From an uncultured Acidobacteriota bacterium (GTDB taxonomy: Bacteria > Acidobacteriota > Blastocatellia > Pyrinomonadales > Pyrinomonadaceae): a stretch of DNA of 5,730 bases. This document shows positions 1 to 5,730 of this stretch, piece after piece; positions within the stretch are counted from its first letter, which is position 1, and each line of letters starts with the position of its first letter. The notes under the pieces were generated by a model. That model saw only the letters and a list, made by a program, of their open reading frames with translations, was not told the origin of the DNA and searched no databases. The stretch covers positions 1-5,730 of the forward strand of contig CAMLKY010000162.1 of NCBI GenBank assembly GCA_946480545.1, in the 5' to 3' direction. The position numbers and the translations under genes are program-made.

Positions 1-211
1 TCTCGCGACGAATACGGACACGGTCGCAATTCGTTTGAACGGCGATGCGGTTGCTTCGGCCGCAAAGATCCGCAGCCGAGGCGGTCAGCGAAGTGTCTCG
101 GTGACGATCCCCGCTGCAAGATTCAAAACAGGTCGCAATGAGATCACCCTTGTAGGGGCAGACGGATCGGTGATCGCGAGTTATCCTTTTCTCCTGGCCG
201 ACTCACGATAA
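1..211 (+). CDS. 3' end of an upstream gene; beta-rich C-terminal tail, possibly of a zinc-finger anti-sigma-like protein
   Basis: The frame beginning at base 2 is open to a TAA at 209-211 and gives 69 residues; the start lies before the window. The tail has alternating hydrophobic and polar residues typical of a small beta-sandwich: a strand around VAIRLNG, a segment SVSVTIPAARF, a turn RTGR-like (KTGRNE), a strand ITLVGADG and a final strand SYPFLL. This pattern (charged strand, 'V.IPA..F..G.N.ITL.G.DG', last strand ending in F-L) resembles the C-terminal domain behind zf-HC2 membrane-anchored anti-sigma-like proteins in Acidobacteriota, which often precede TPR-CHAT genes. That family assignment is inference, because the zinc-finger and membrane segment would lie outside the window. 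Its stop is 17 bases before the next ATG, which suggests co-transcription. The coding call is fairly secure; the identity is not. Confidence 0.7.
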   Translation, partial: LATNTDTVAIRLNGDAVASAAKIRSRGGQRSVSVTIPAARFKTGRNEITLVGADGSVIASYPFLLADSR

Positions 212-213
212 TC

Positions 214-217
214 AGGG
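214..217 (+). promoter_or_regulatory. Weak ribosome binding site for the first TPR-CHAT gene
   Basis: AGGG lies 11 bases before the ATG at 229, inside the 17-base gap after the upstream stop. The match to an anti-Shine-Dalgarno core is short and the spacing is long, so initiation may depend on ribosomes arriving from the upstream gene. No promoter-like element fits in this gap. Confidence 0.3.
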
Positions 218-228
218 CCAATAAAGAC

Positions 229-3200
229 ATGTCAAAGATCATTCTCCTCACTACACTCCTCACGGCTTTTCTTTTTCCTGCCGCATTCCACGCACAGGAC
301 GAAGCCGAGATCCGAATCACTATCCGCCGGGCTCCGACGGGGCCGGACGGCAAAGCCGTAGAACAACAGGCCGAAGACCTGGCTCCGATCGTGCTGCGGG
401 CCGGGGGAAGCGAGGCTTCGATACTCGCCGCCGTTACCGAGCACGCTCTAGGGAAGAATGACAGCTTTCAGATCACATTCGACAACCAGTCAGCCGCCGA
501 CTGGTCGTTTCTGATAGTCGCGCGGAGTCCTGACGAGTCCTGCAGCTCAATACTTCCGTTCCTCGGATTTTCAGACACCGGTTTTGTTCGAGATGGCGAG
601 GTCCCGATCGGTCGCGTGGCGGCAAAATCAACGGTGAGATCCGAGTGGCTGACCGAGTCGGATGGCGGGCGGACACGGTTCGCATTGCTGATGTCGCAAC
701 GCGACACGCCGCTTCGCAACATCTTTATGGCGGTCGAATTTCTGGCCGGCATGGCCACGGGCCGCGCCGAGCCAAAGGCTGCGGATCTCGCCGAGCTCAA
801 GCTCGGCCAGCCGAAAGGAAAGACCGAGGCCGGCGAAGAGTACACCAGCGGGAGGCACCGGATAACGGTTACGCTCGGAAGCGTCTACAGCGAGAGCGGC
901 GAGGTCCTGCGGTCCACTGAGTATTACGACGCGCTCGAACTAATTGCCGAGTGTCGTTACAAGTATGACCGCGGCTCGATACCGCTCGACGCGCTTCGTA
1001 TCGGGTGGCTGAACAACCGAGGCCTGGCCAACTATCAGACGGGTAGGCTTGCCGAAGCTAAGAAGGACTACGAATCCGCACTGGCCGTGATCGAAAAACT
1101 CAAGTCCATCGATGGCAAACCCCGATCTTTCGAAAGACTTGTCACACATACCAATCTCGCACAGGTCTTTGCCACGCTGGGCGATCAGGAAGCAGCGCTC
1201 TCGCGTTACCGCGAAGCGGAGAAGCTCTCACAGACGTTTCCCCCGGTCGAGATCCAGCCGACTCTCGCGGCTGTTTACGGTGGAATCGGAACATCACTGG
1301 AGTTCCAGGGTAAATTTACGGAAGCGTTGGGTTACTACGAGAAAGCGCTAGGGCTGACACGCAGGCATAACCTTGTCGCGAGCGAAGGAATAATCCTGAA
1401 CAGCCTTGGCCGGCTCGCGGCGAGCGCCGGCAAGCGTACCGAGGCTGAGAAATATTTCGCGGATGCCATCGCACTTTCGGAACGAACAGGGAATCAGGCC
1501 GGGATCGGTTCGGCGAGCAATAACCTCGGATGGTTTCTCGTCAAGGAGAAGCGCTTTGCCGATGCTCAGGCTGCCTTCCTTCGCTCATCCGAGATATTCG
1601 AGCGTCTCGGTAACCGAACAGCACAAGCGACCGCACTCGGAAATCTGATGTTCGTTCTTCGGCTCCAGGACCGTCCGGACGCGGCGATATTCTTCGGAAA
1701 GAGCTCGATTCGCCTGCTGCAGAGCGTCCGGAGCGGTCTGACAACGGTCGAGAAACAACTCCAGCGAAGTTTCCTGCTTTCCCGCGAGGATACGTACAGG
1801 ACCCTCGCCGACATTTTGATCTCGCGCGAGCGGCTGGTCGAGGCACAAGCTGTCCTCGAGCTTCTCAAGGACGAGGAGCACGGCGGCCGGCCGAGGACCC
1901 GCTCCGGCGGCAGCAACGCGGAGATCGTTCCGTACACCGACGCCGAGGACAGCGTCCAGCTCAAGATCGATGAGCTTGCAAATCTGCGCACGCAGCACTA
2001 CGAACTGCAGGCGGAGTATAACCGGCTAGGCGACGCCTTTAAGAAAACGGCCGAGCTCGAAAGCGTCGAGAAGTCGCTCGTGATGGTGAGCAATGCATTT
2101 ACCCGCTCGCTCGAGCGCCTGGCGCGAACCGAGGTCGGTGTCACAGACCGGGTGAATACCATTCTCGGCGAGCAGAGCCTTCAAAGCGTGCTGATGACGC
2201 TCAGGGATGAGCACAACACCGAGGCAGTTGCGATATATACCGTGCTGGGTACGGAAGAGACCGACGATCCGCGATCGCCGGGCGGAAAGAAAATTCGTAC
2301 GAAGTTTGGCTGGGCCATCCTCGTTACTCCCTCGGACCGCAAAGCCTATCCGATCGATGTCAAGGACCTCGAACAGACGGTCATGGATTTTCGATACGCG
2401 CTGGCGACTGACGAGTTTGATCCGGAGCCGCTCGCGAAAAGGCTCTACGAGGCGATCTTTCGGTATTCGACATCGACGCAGCGTCGAACGCTCGAGAAAG
2501 ATCTCGCGGCCGCTCTTTCTTCGAATTCGAACAAGACGGTCATGTGGTCGCTAGATGGCGTGCTTCGATATGTGCCGATGGCGGCATTGCACGACGGTTC
2601 CGACTACCTGGTGAAAAAGTTCAGGAACGTCTCGTTCACGAGCCGGAGCTTTGCTCAGTTGATAACCGCGAACAATCCACAGTGGAAGATCCTCGGGCTT
2701 GGAGTCTCAGAGGAGAGACCTGGCTTTGATGCCCTCGCCGGAGCCCGGGGCGAGCTCGAGGCGATCGTCGGGCCGGGAATGTTCGAGGGACAAATACTCC
2801 TGAACGATAAGTTTCGCGAGACCGATGCAATTCGCGCGTGGCAGTCCAGGCGATATCCGGTAATACATATCGCGAGCCATTTTAAGTTCAATCCGGCCGA
2901 ACCTACCGCTTCGTATTTGCTTGTCGGAGACGGCGAGCTCACCGTCGCCGAGCTAAAGGCTCAAAACAACATCTTTCACGGGGTGGACCTGCTGGCGCTG
3001 TCGGCATGCGACACGGCTACCCAGAGCAACGGAAAGGAATCCGAGACTCTCGCATATCTCGCCCAGGCTCTGGGTGCCCGCACTGTGCTCGCGAGTCTAT
3101 GGCCGGTGTCGGATGCGGGAACGCCCGAGTTGATGACACGGTTTTACTCGCTGCGTGCGTCGGATTCGAAGACCACAAAAGGCGAAGCCTTCCACCGTGC

Positions 3201-3423
3201 CCAGCTATCGCTGCTAAATGGCGAGAAGGCTGCGGGAGCGGCAACAACAACGCGTGTAACCGAACCCACCACCGCGAACACGTCAGGACAGGGGATCCGG
3301 GCCAAGCGGTTGGTCCTGGGCGGCACAAGTCCGACGCTGTCGAAGTTTGTTCCAAAGCGGGGGAAGCCGTTCGCACACCCGTACTACTGGGCGCCGTTCA
3401 TTTTGATCGGCAATTGGAGATAA
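229..3423 (+). CDS. Exported TPR-CHAT domain protein, putative caspase-like cysteine peptidase
   Basis: This complete protein has 1064 residues. The ATG at 229 is chosen because it starts a Sec signal peptide: Lys3, a hydrophobic core to about residue 20 and likely cleavage after A22 (FHA|QD, though Phe at -3 is imperfect). It therefore probably acts outside the cytoplasm. Residues about 25-165 are beta-rich and not TPR. Residues about 254-502 hold some six TPR units, the last four exactly 40 residues long. A helical linker follows (about 503-550), then a coiled-coil-prone stretch (about 572-636). CHAT domain residues about 650-1064 include the strand GWAILV, SLDGVLRYVPMAALHDG (774 on), IHIASHF with catalytic-type H884, LLALSACDTA with C927, LASLWPVSD, and the terminal PYYWAPFILIGNWR. 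CHAT belongs to peptidase clan CD with a His-Cys dyad; both residues are present, so activity is plausible. The substrate is unknown. The next gene is a paralogue six bases downstream. Confidence 0.93.
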   Translation: MSKIILLTTLLTAFLFPAAFHAQDEAEIRITIRRAPTGPDGKAVEQQAEDLAPIVLRAGGSEASILAAVTEHALGKNDSFQITFDNQSAADWSFLIVARSPDESCSSILPFLGFSDTGFVRDGEVPIGRVAAKSTVRSEWLTESDGGRTRFALLMSQRDTPLRNIFMAVEFLAGMATGRAEPKAADLAELKLGQPKGKTEAGEEYTSGRHRITVTLGSVYSESGEVLRSTEYYDALELIAECRYKYDRGSIPLDALRIGWLNNRGLANYQTGRLAEAKKDYESALAVIEKLKSIDGKPRSFERLVTHTNLAQVFATLGDQEAALSRYREAEKLSQTFPPVEIQPTLAAVYGGIGTSLEFQGKFTEALGYYEKALGLTRRHNLVASEGIILNSLGRLAASAGKRTEAEKYFADAIALSERTGNQAGIGSASNNLGWFLVKEKRFADAQAAFLRSSEIFERLGNRTAQATALGNLMFVLRLQDRPDAAIFFGKSSIRLLQSVRSGLTTVEKQLQRSFLLSREDTYRTLADILISRERLVEAQAVLELLKDEEHGGRPRTRSGGSNAEIVPYTDAEDSVQLKIDELANLRTQHYELQAEYNRLGDAFKKTAELESVEKSLVMVSNAFTRSLERLARTEVGVTDRVNTILGEQSLQSVLMTLRDEHNTEAVAIYTVLGTEETDDPRSPGGKKIRTKFGWAILVTPSDRKAYPIDVKDLEQTVMDFRYALATDEFDPEPLAKRLYEAIFRYSTSTQRRTLEKDLAAALSSNSNKTVMWSLDGVLRYVPMAALHDGSDYLVKKFRNVSFTSRSFAQLITANNPQWKILGLGVSEERPGFDALAGARGELEAIVGPGMFEGQILLNDKFRETDAIRAWQSRRYPVIHIASHFKFNPAEPTASYLLVGDGELTVAELKAQNNIFHGVDLLALSACDTATQSNGKESETLAYLAQALGARTVLASLWPVSDAGTPELMTRFYSLRASDSKTTKGEAFHRAQLSLLNGEKAAGAATTTRVTEPTTANTSGQGIRAKRLVLGGTSPTLSKFVPKRGKPFAHPYYWAPFILIGNWR
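445..714 (+). other. Beta-rich N-terminal domain of the first TPR-CHAT protein, possibly DUF4384-like
   Basis: Residues about 73-162 lie between the signal peptide and the TPR array and have no TPR signature. The order of elements is GKNDSFQITFDN (75-86), a strand WSFLIVA, the segment ILPF (108-111), VPIGRVAAKSTVR, then a strand RFALLMSQRDTPL (150-162). This resembles the layout of DUF4384, a beta domain often attached to caspase-like and surface proteins ('G..l.f.v.n...gyl.v....dG....LfP....n..i.ag......f...v....G...l..i.s..pl'). The match is by eye and weak. The second TPR-CHAT protein lacks any equivalent. Confidence 0.4.
988..1734 (+). repeat. TPR array of the first TPR-CHAT protein (about six units)
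   Basis: Units run at roughly residues 254-299, 300-342, 343-382, 383-422, 423-462 and 463-502. The last four are exactly 40 residues apart. Each shows the TPR pattern of a small residue in helix A (NNRGLANY, LNSLGRLA, SNNLGWFL), a turn such as 'GK', then Ala in helix B (TEALGYYEKAL, TEAEKYFADAI), ending near 'GN'. Units 1 and 2 are longer (about 46 and 43 residues), and unit 6 is degenerate. TPRs form a superhelix that binds peptides or partner proteins, so this is the likely regulatory or substrate-docking part. Confidence 0.85.
2176..3420 (+). other. CHAT (caspase-like) peptidase domain with intact His-Cys pair
   Basis: These are residues about 650-1064 of the first TPR-CHAT protein. The first half (about 654-800) is the structural part of the fold, with VAIYTVL, GWAILVTPS and the hallmark 'DG.LRY.P..ALHDG'. 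The second half carries the active site: H884 in IHIASHF and C927 in LSACDTA, 43 residues apart, with the intervening YLLVGDGELTVAEL strand and turn typical of the family. A stretch of about 45 residues (1001-1047), rich in Thr, Gly, Lys and Arg, separates the last helix (HRAQLSLLNGE) from the final strand. Confidence 0.9.
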
Positions 3424-3425
3424 GG
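3416..3425 (+). promoter_or_regulatory. Ribosome binding site overlapping the stop codon of the preceding gene
   Basis: GGAGATAAGG spans the last sense codons and TAA stop of the first TPR-CHAT gene. GGAG ends 10 bases before the ATG at 3430, while AGG ends 4 bases before it, so GGAG is the better-spaced core. With only six bases between stop and start, translation of the second gene is probably coupled to the first. Confidence 0.55.
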
Positions 3426-3429
3426 TTCT

Positions 3430-5730
3430 ATGCAAGTTTCTCTGCCATCGCTCCGCCTTGCGACACTACAGACCCTGCTCGCCGCGGTGATCGTTTCAGC
3501 GTGTGCGACCGCGTTTGCGCAGCAGGACCGGGCCGAAGATCTCTTTGCCGAAGCTAAGTCTCTTGCCGCCGCGCCTGCAACGATCGAACGATCATTTGAA
3601 AAGTTTTCCGAGGCGGCAGCCCTGTTTCGAGCCGCGGGCAAGAATGCTCGATATGCCGAAGCCGAACTCGAACACGGGCGTGCTCTAAGATCCCTCGCCG
3701 TTCGCGAGATGAACGCGGAGCGCTATGCGGAGTCGGCTGCACGCTTTGATCAGGCGCTGAGCAAGTTTCGCGTCGTGAATAACCGCCAGGAGATGGCGTA
3801 TGTCTACCATGACCTGGGCTATCTTTCTGACCGCCGCGGCGAATCGGATAAGGCCCTTAACATTTATGCGACCGCTGCAGAGAACTATCGCATTGCCGGA
3901 GACCGCTCGGGCGAGGCCGTCGTTCTACGAAACATCGGCGTCATCCTCTCGAGAAATCGAAAGTACGGTGAAGCGATCGCGAATTTCGAAGCTGCACTGA
4001 AGCTGCGTGCGGCGATAGGCGATCAGGCGAACGAGGCGCAGCTTTGGTTCGACTTGGGTGACGCTTACGAATCGATGCGGAATTCAACCGAGGCTCTCAA
4101 TCGCTTCGGGAATGCACTTCGTTTGTACCGTGCGACGCAGAATCGCAGGTCGCTGGCCGCCACGCACTATCGTCTGGGCAACCTTCAGTCGGCCCTAAAC
4201 AAACACACAGAAGCGATCGCAAACCTTGAATCGGCGCTCGAGCTGTACACGTTGGAAAAGGATCGCGCCGCCGAGGCGGACTCGGCCAACGCGCTTGGGC
4301 GTGCGCTTATGGCGCATTACAAACACGCCCGGTCCGAGCAGTATCTGCTGCGCGCGATCCAGATCTACGGCGAGCTAAAGGATGTCTACTCGCGTGCGTT
4401 CGCAGAGCTCGATCTTGCTCTGACGTACCAGGCGCTTTCAAGGCTGCAGGAGGCGCGGGCCGCGGCCGAACGCGGGCGAGCCGGGATGGTCGAAGCAAAG
4501 AGTGCGTACGGCGAGGGCCACGCGCTACTGACGCTCGCCGAGTTCCATTCATTCTCAAATCAGCATGACGAGGCCCTCGCGAAGATCGCTCAGGCAGAGA
4601 AGGTTCTCAGATCTACAAACGACACCAGCAGCGACTATCGGATCGCACGTGCGTACGCCGGGCACTACTACTCGATCGCCAATCACGGCGAAGCTATGCG
4701 ATACGGTCTGATCGCGATCGCGGCCGCCGAAAAGGACGGAGACAAATTCCGCATAGCCAGCTCAAACCTTGATCTTGCAAATTCTTATTCGGCTACCGGA
4801 CAGCGTGCGAAAACGATCGAGCACCTTCAGAAGACACTCGCCCTCGCCCGCGAGATCGGCAACCGGTATATGGAAAGTGCGTCGTACAGCAATCTCGGTT
4901 ACGAGCATTTCCTGATGGAGAAATACACCGAGGCCGAGCAGTATCTGACAAAAGCGATCGCGATAATGAGCGCCGAGGGGTTTGCCCGCGAAGAGGGATA
5001 CGCGACGCACAATTTGGGTCTCGTTCACTACCGTCGGAACCAATTGGATACAGCCTTTGCGAAATACGATCGCGCATTTGAGATCTATAAGCGGGTCGGC
5101 GACCGACGGCCCGAAGCATATCTCTACGACAGCTACGGCGAGGTTTACCGCGACCGCGGGCAATACGATAAGGCGATCGAGAATTTTCAAAAGGCGATCG
5201 TGCTTGCACGCGAGATAAAGTTCATCGAGATCGAGGCCCAGGCGCTCGCGAACATGATGACGCTGTGGTCGCGCCGAAAGCAGCCGCGGCTCGCGATCCT
5301 GTACGGCAAGCAAGCGGTGAATGTCTATCAGACGATCCGCGCCGCGAACCGGACACTGGATAAGGCGGGTCAGAAAAGCTTTGTGCAGTCGAACGAGAAG
5401 ACGTACCGGCAACTCGCGAACGCACTTATCGACGAGGGCCGCCTCGCCGAAGCGCAGCAGGTGCTGGATCTGTTGAAGGCCGAGGAGTATTTCGAGTTTA
5501 TCCGGCGCGATTCGTCGGAGGCGACCGATCATGCTGGGCTCGCGCTCAACGAGACCGAGCGAAAAGCTCTTGAAGAATATTCACGCGTCTCCGACCAGCT
5601 CACGTCACTCGGCACAGCTTTCCAGACGCTGCAGGACAAGCGAAACAAGGCGGGCGGCAAACTTCCCGAAGCCGAAGAAGCCGAGTACCTGAAGCTAAAA
5701 GGCCAGGTGGAAGCGGCGGGCGAGGGACTT
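3430..5730 (+). CDS. Exported long-array TPR protein, 5' part; probable second TPR-CHAT protein cut by the window edge
   Basis: The frame from ATG 3430 stays open for 767 codons to the last base, so the 3' end lies outside the window. The start gives a signal sequence (Arg9, hydrophobic residues 10-30) with possible cleavage at AFA|QQ after residue 30. VSAC at 22-25 could instead act as a lipobox. Residues about 50-118 form a first, longer TPR-like unit. Residues 119-638 are thirteen TPR units of exactly 40 residues. Residues 639-690 match the linker of the upstream neighbour (R/K-SF...TYR.LA..LI...RL.EAQ.VL.LLK.EE), followed by YFEFIRRD (687-694) and a coiled-coil-prone segment from about 707. 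In this architecture a CHAT domain follows, so a full length near 1,200 residues is expected. No catalytic residue is visible here, so protease activity is a prediction only. The close stop-start spacing indicates one operon. Confidence 0.9.
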   Translation, partial: MQVSLPSLRLATLQTLLAAVIVSACATAFAQQDRAEDLFAEAKSLAAAPATIERSFEKFSEAAALFRAAGKNARYAEAELEHGRALRSLAVREMNAERYAESAARFDQALSKFRVVNNRQEMAYVYHDLGYLSDRRGESDKALNIYATAAENYRIAGDRSGEAVVLRNIGVILSRNRKYGEAIANFEAALKLRAAIGDQANEAQLWFDLGDAYESMRNSTEALNRFGNALRLYRATQNRRSLAATHYRLGNLQSALNKHTEAIANLESALELYTLEKDRAAEADSANALGRALMAHYKHARSEQYLLRAIQIYGELKDVYSRAFAELDLALTYQALSRLQEARAAAERGRAGMVEAKSAYGEGHALLTLAEFHSFSNQHDEALAKIAQAEKVLRSTNDTSSDYRIARAYAGHYYSIANHGEAMRYGLIAIAAAEKDGDKFRIASSNLDLANSYSATGQRAKTIEHLQKTLALAREIGNRYMESASYSNLGYEHFLMEKYTEAEQYLTKAIAIMSAEGFAREEGYATHNLGLVHYRRNQLDTAFAKYDRAFEIYKRVGDRRPEAYLYDSYGEVYRDRGQYDKAIENFQKAIVLAREIKFIEIEAQALANMMTLWSRRKQPRLAILYGKQAVNVYQTIRAANRTLDKAGQKSFVQSNEKTYRQLANALIDEGRLAEAQQVLDLLKAEEYFEFIRRDSSEATDHAGLALNETERKALEEYSRVSDQLTSLGTAFQTLQDKRNKAGGKLPEAEEAEYLKLKGQVEAAGEGL
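3784..5343 (+). repeat. Thirteen in-register 40-residue (120-bp) TPR units
   Basis: Units start at residues 119, 159, 199, 239, 279, 319, 359, 399, 439, 479, 519, 559 and 599, with no insertion or deletion between them. Most end in D, N or S plus a short turn (AGD, IGD, TQN, EKD, IGN, VGD). The shared pattern is '..EA.....LG..Y...g.y.eAi..y..Al.l....gd', as in DLGYLSDRRGESDKAL or NLGYEHFLMEKYTEAEQYL. The 40-residue spacing matches the LGN/kinesin-light-chain style of TPR rather than the classic 34-residue unit. Units are well diverged in sequence, so the array is old, not a recent tandem expansion. An array this long would form more than one superhelical turn, a large docking surface. Confidence 0.9.

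Noticed and set aside
1566..1998. Two overlapping minus-strand frames of about 140 codons
   Set aside because: Both are antisense to the TPR-to-linker part of the first large gene, overlap each other in different frames and show no coherent domain.
3240..3300. Possible frameshift or foreign insertion at the Thr-rich stretch of the CHAT domain
   Set aside because: The frame continues without interruption into the conserved PYYWAPFILIG ending, and no flanking direct or inverted repeats are visible. It is treated as an in-frame loop.
3006..3557. A 183-codon + strand frame bridging the two large genes
   Set aside because: It overlaps the active-site half of the CHAT domain and the signal peptide of the next gene in another frame. 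Its translation is Cys/Arg/Gly-rich with no family pattern, and both overlapped regions are well supported as coding.
3973..4961. Four copies of the palindrome GCGATCGC (3973, 4213, 4714, 4954), like the cyanobacterial HIP1 element
   Set aside because: All fall in the reading frame at Ala-Ile-Ala-type codons (gcg atc gc), three of them at the conserved helix B position of TPR units. The 120-bp repeat spacing explains the 240-base steps, so this is codon use in a repeated motif, not a scattered genomic element.
4762..5532. A 256-codon open frame on the minus strand
   Set aside because: It lies wholly inside the second TPR gene, antisense to six regular 120-bp repeat units. GC-rich sense codons with few TAA/CTA/TCA triplets in that phase leave the opposite strand open. 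Its translation is Leu/Arg-rich with no recognisable domain, while the sense frame is a clear TPR protein.

Overview
The window holds the 3' end of one gene and two long genes, all on the + strand. They are packed head to tail with gaps of only 17 and 6 bases, so this looks like the middle of one operon. GC content is fairly high, with G/C favoured at third codon positions. Exported TPR-CHAT proteins stacked in tandem are common in Acidobacteriota, particularly Blastocatellia/Pyrinomonadales-like lineages, and that is my best guess for the source. This is an inference from gene style; no taxonomic marker is present.

Layout. Bases 2-211 encode the last 69 residues of a protein that starts before the window. 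Its short beta-strand-rich tail resembles the C-terminal domain that often follows a zinc-finger anti-sigma module in these bacteria, but the diagnostic part is missing. Bases 229-3423 encode a complete 1064-residue secreted protein. In order it has a signal peptide, a beta-rich N-terminal domain (possibly DUF4384-like), about six TPR units, a helical linker with coiled coil, and a C-terminal CHAT (caspase-like) peptidase domain with the expected His (H884) and Cys (C927). Bases 3430-5730 encode the first 767 residues of a second exported protein that runs off the window. It has thirteen TPR units of exactly 40 residues each, then the same linker as its neighbour. The linker homology predicts a CHAT domain just past the edge.

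How the genes fit together. The two large genes are paralogues from the last TPR through the linker, but they differ in their N-terminal halves. One has a beta-domain and a short TPR array; the other has a very long TPR array and no beta-domain. The simplest reading is a pair of extracytoplasmic, TPR-scaffolded caspase-like proteases (or pseudoproteases) made from one transcript, possibly under a sigma/anti-sigma module encoded upstream. Their substrates and trigger cannot be read from the sequence. No RNA genes, mobile elements, CRISPR arrays, promoters or terminators are visible, and there is no gene-free stretch longer than 17 bases.
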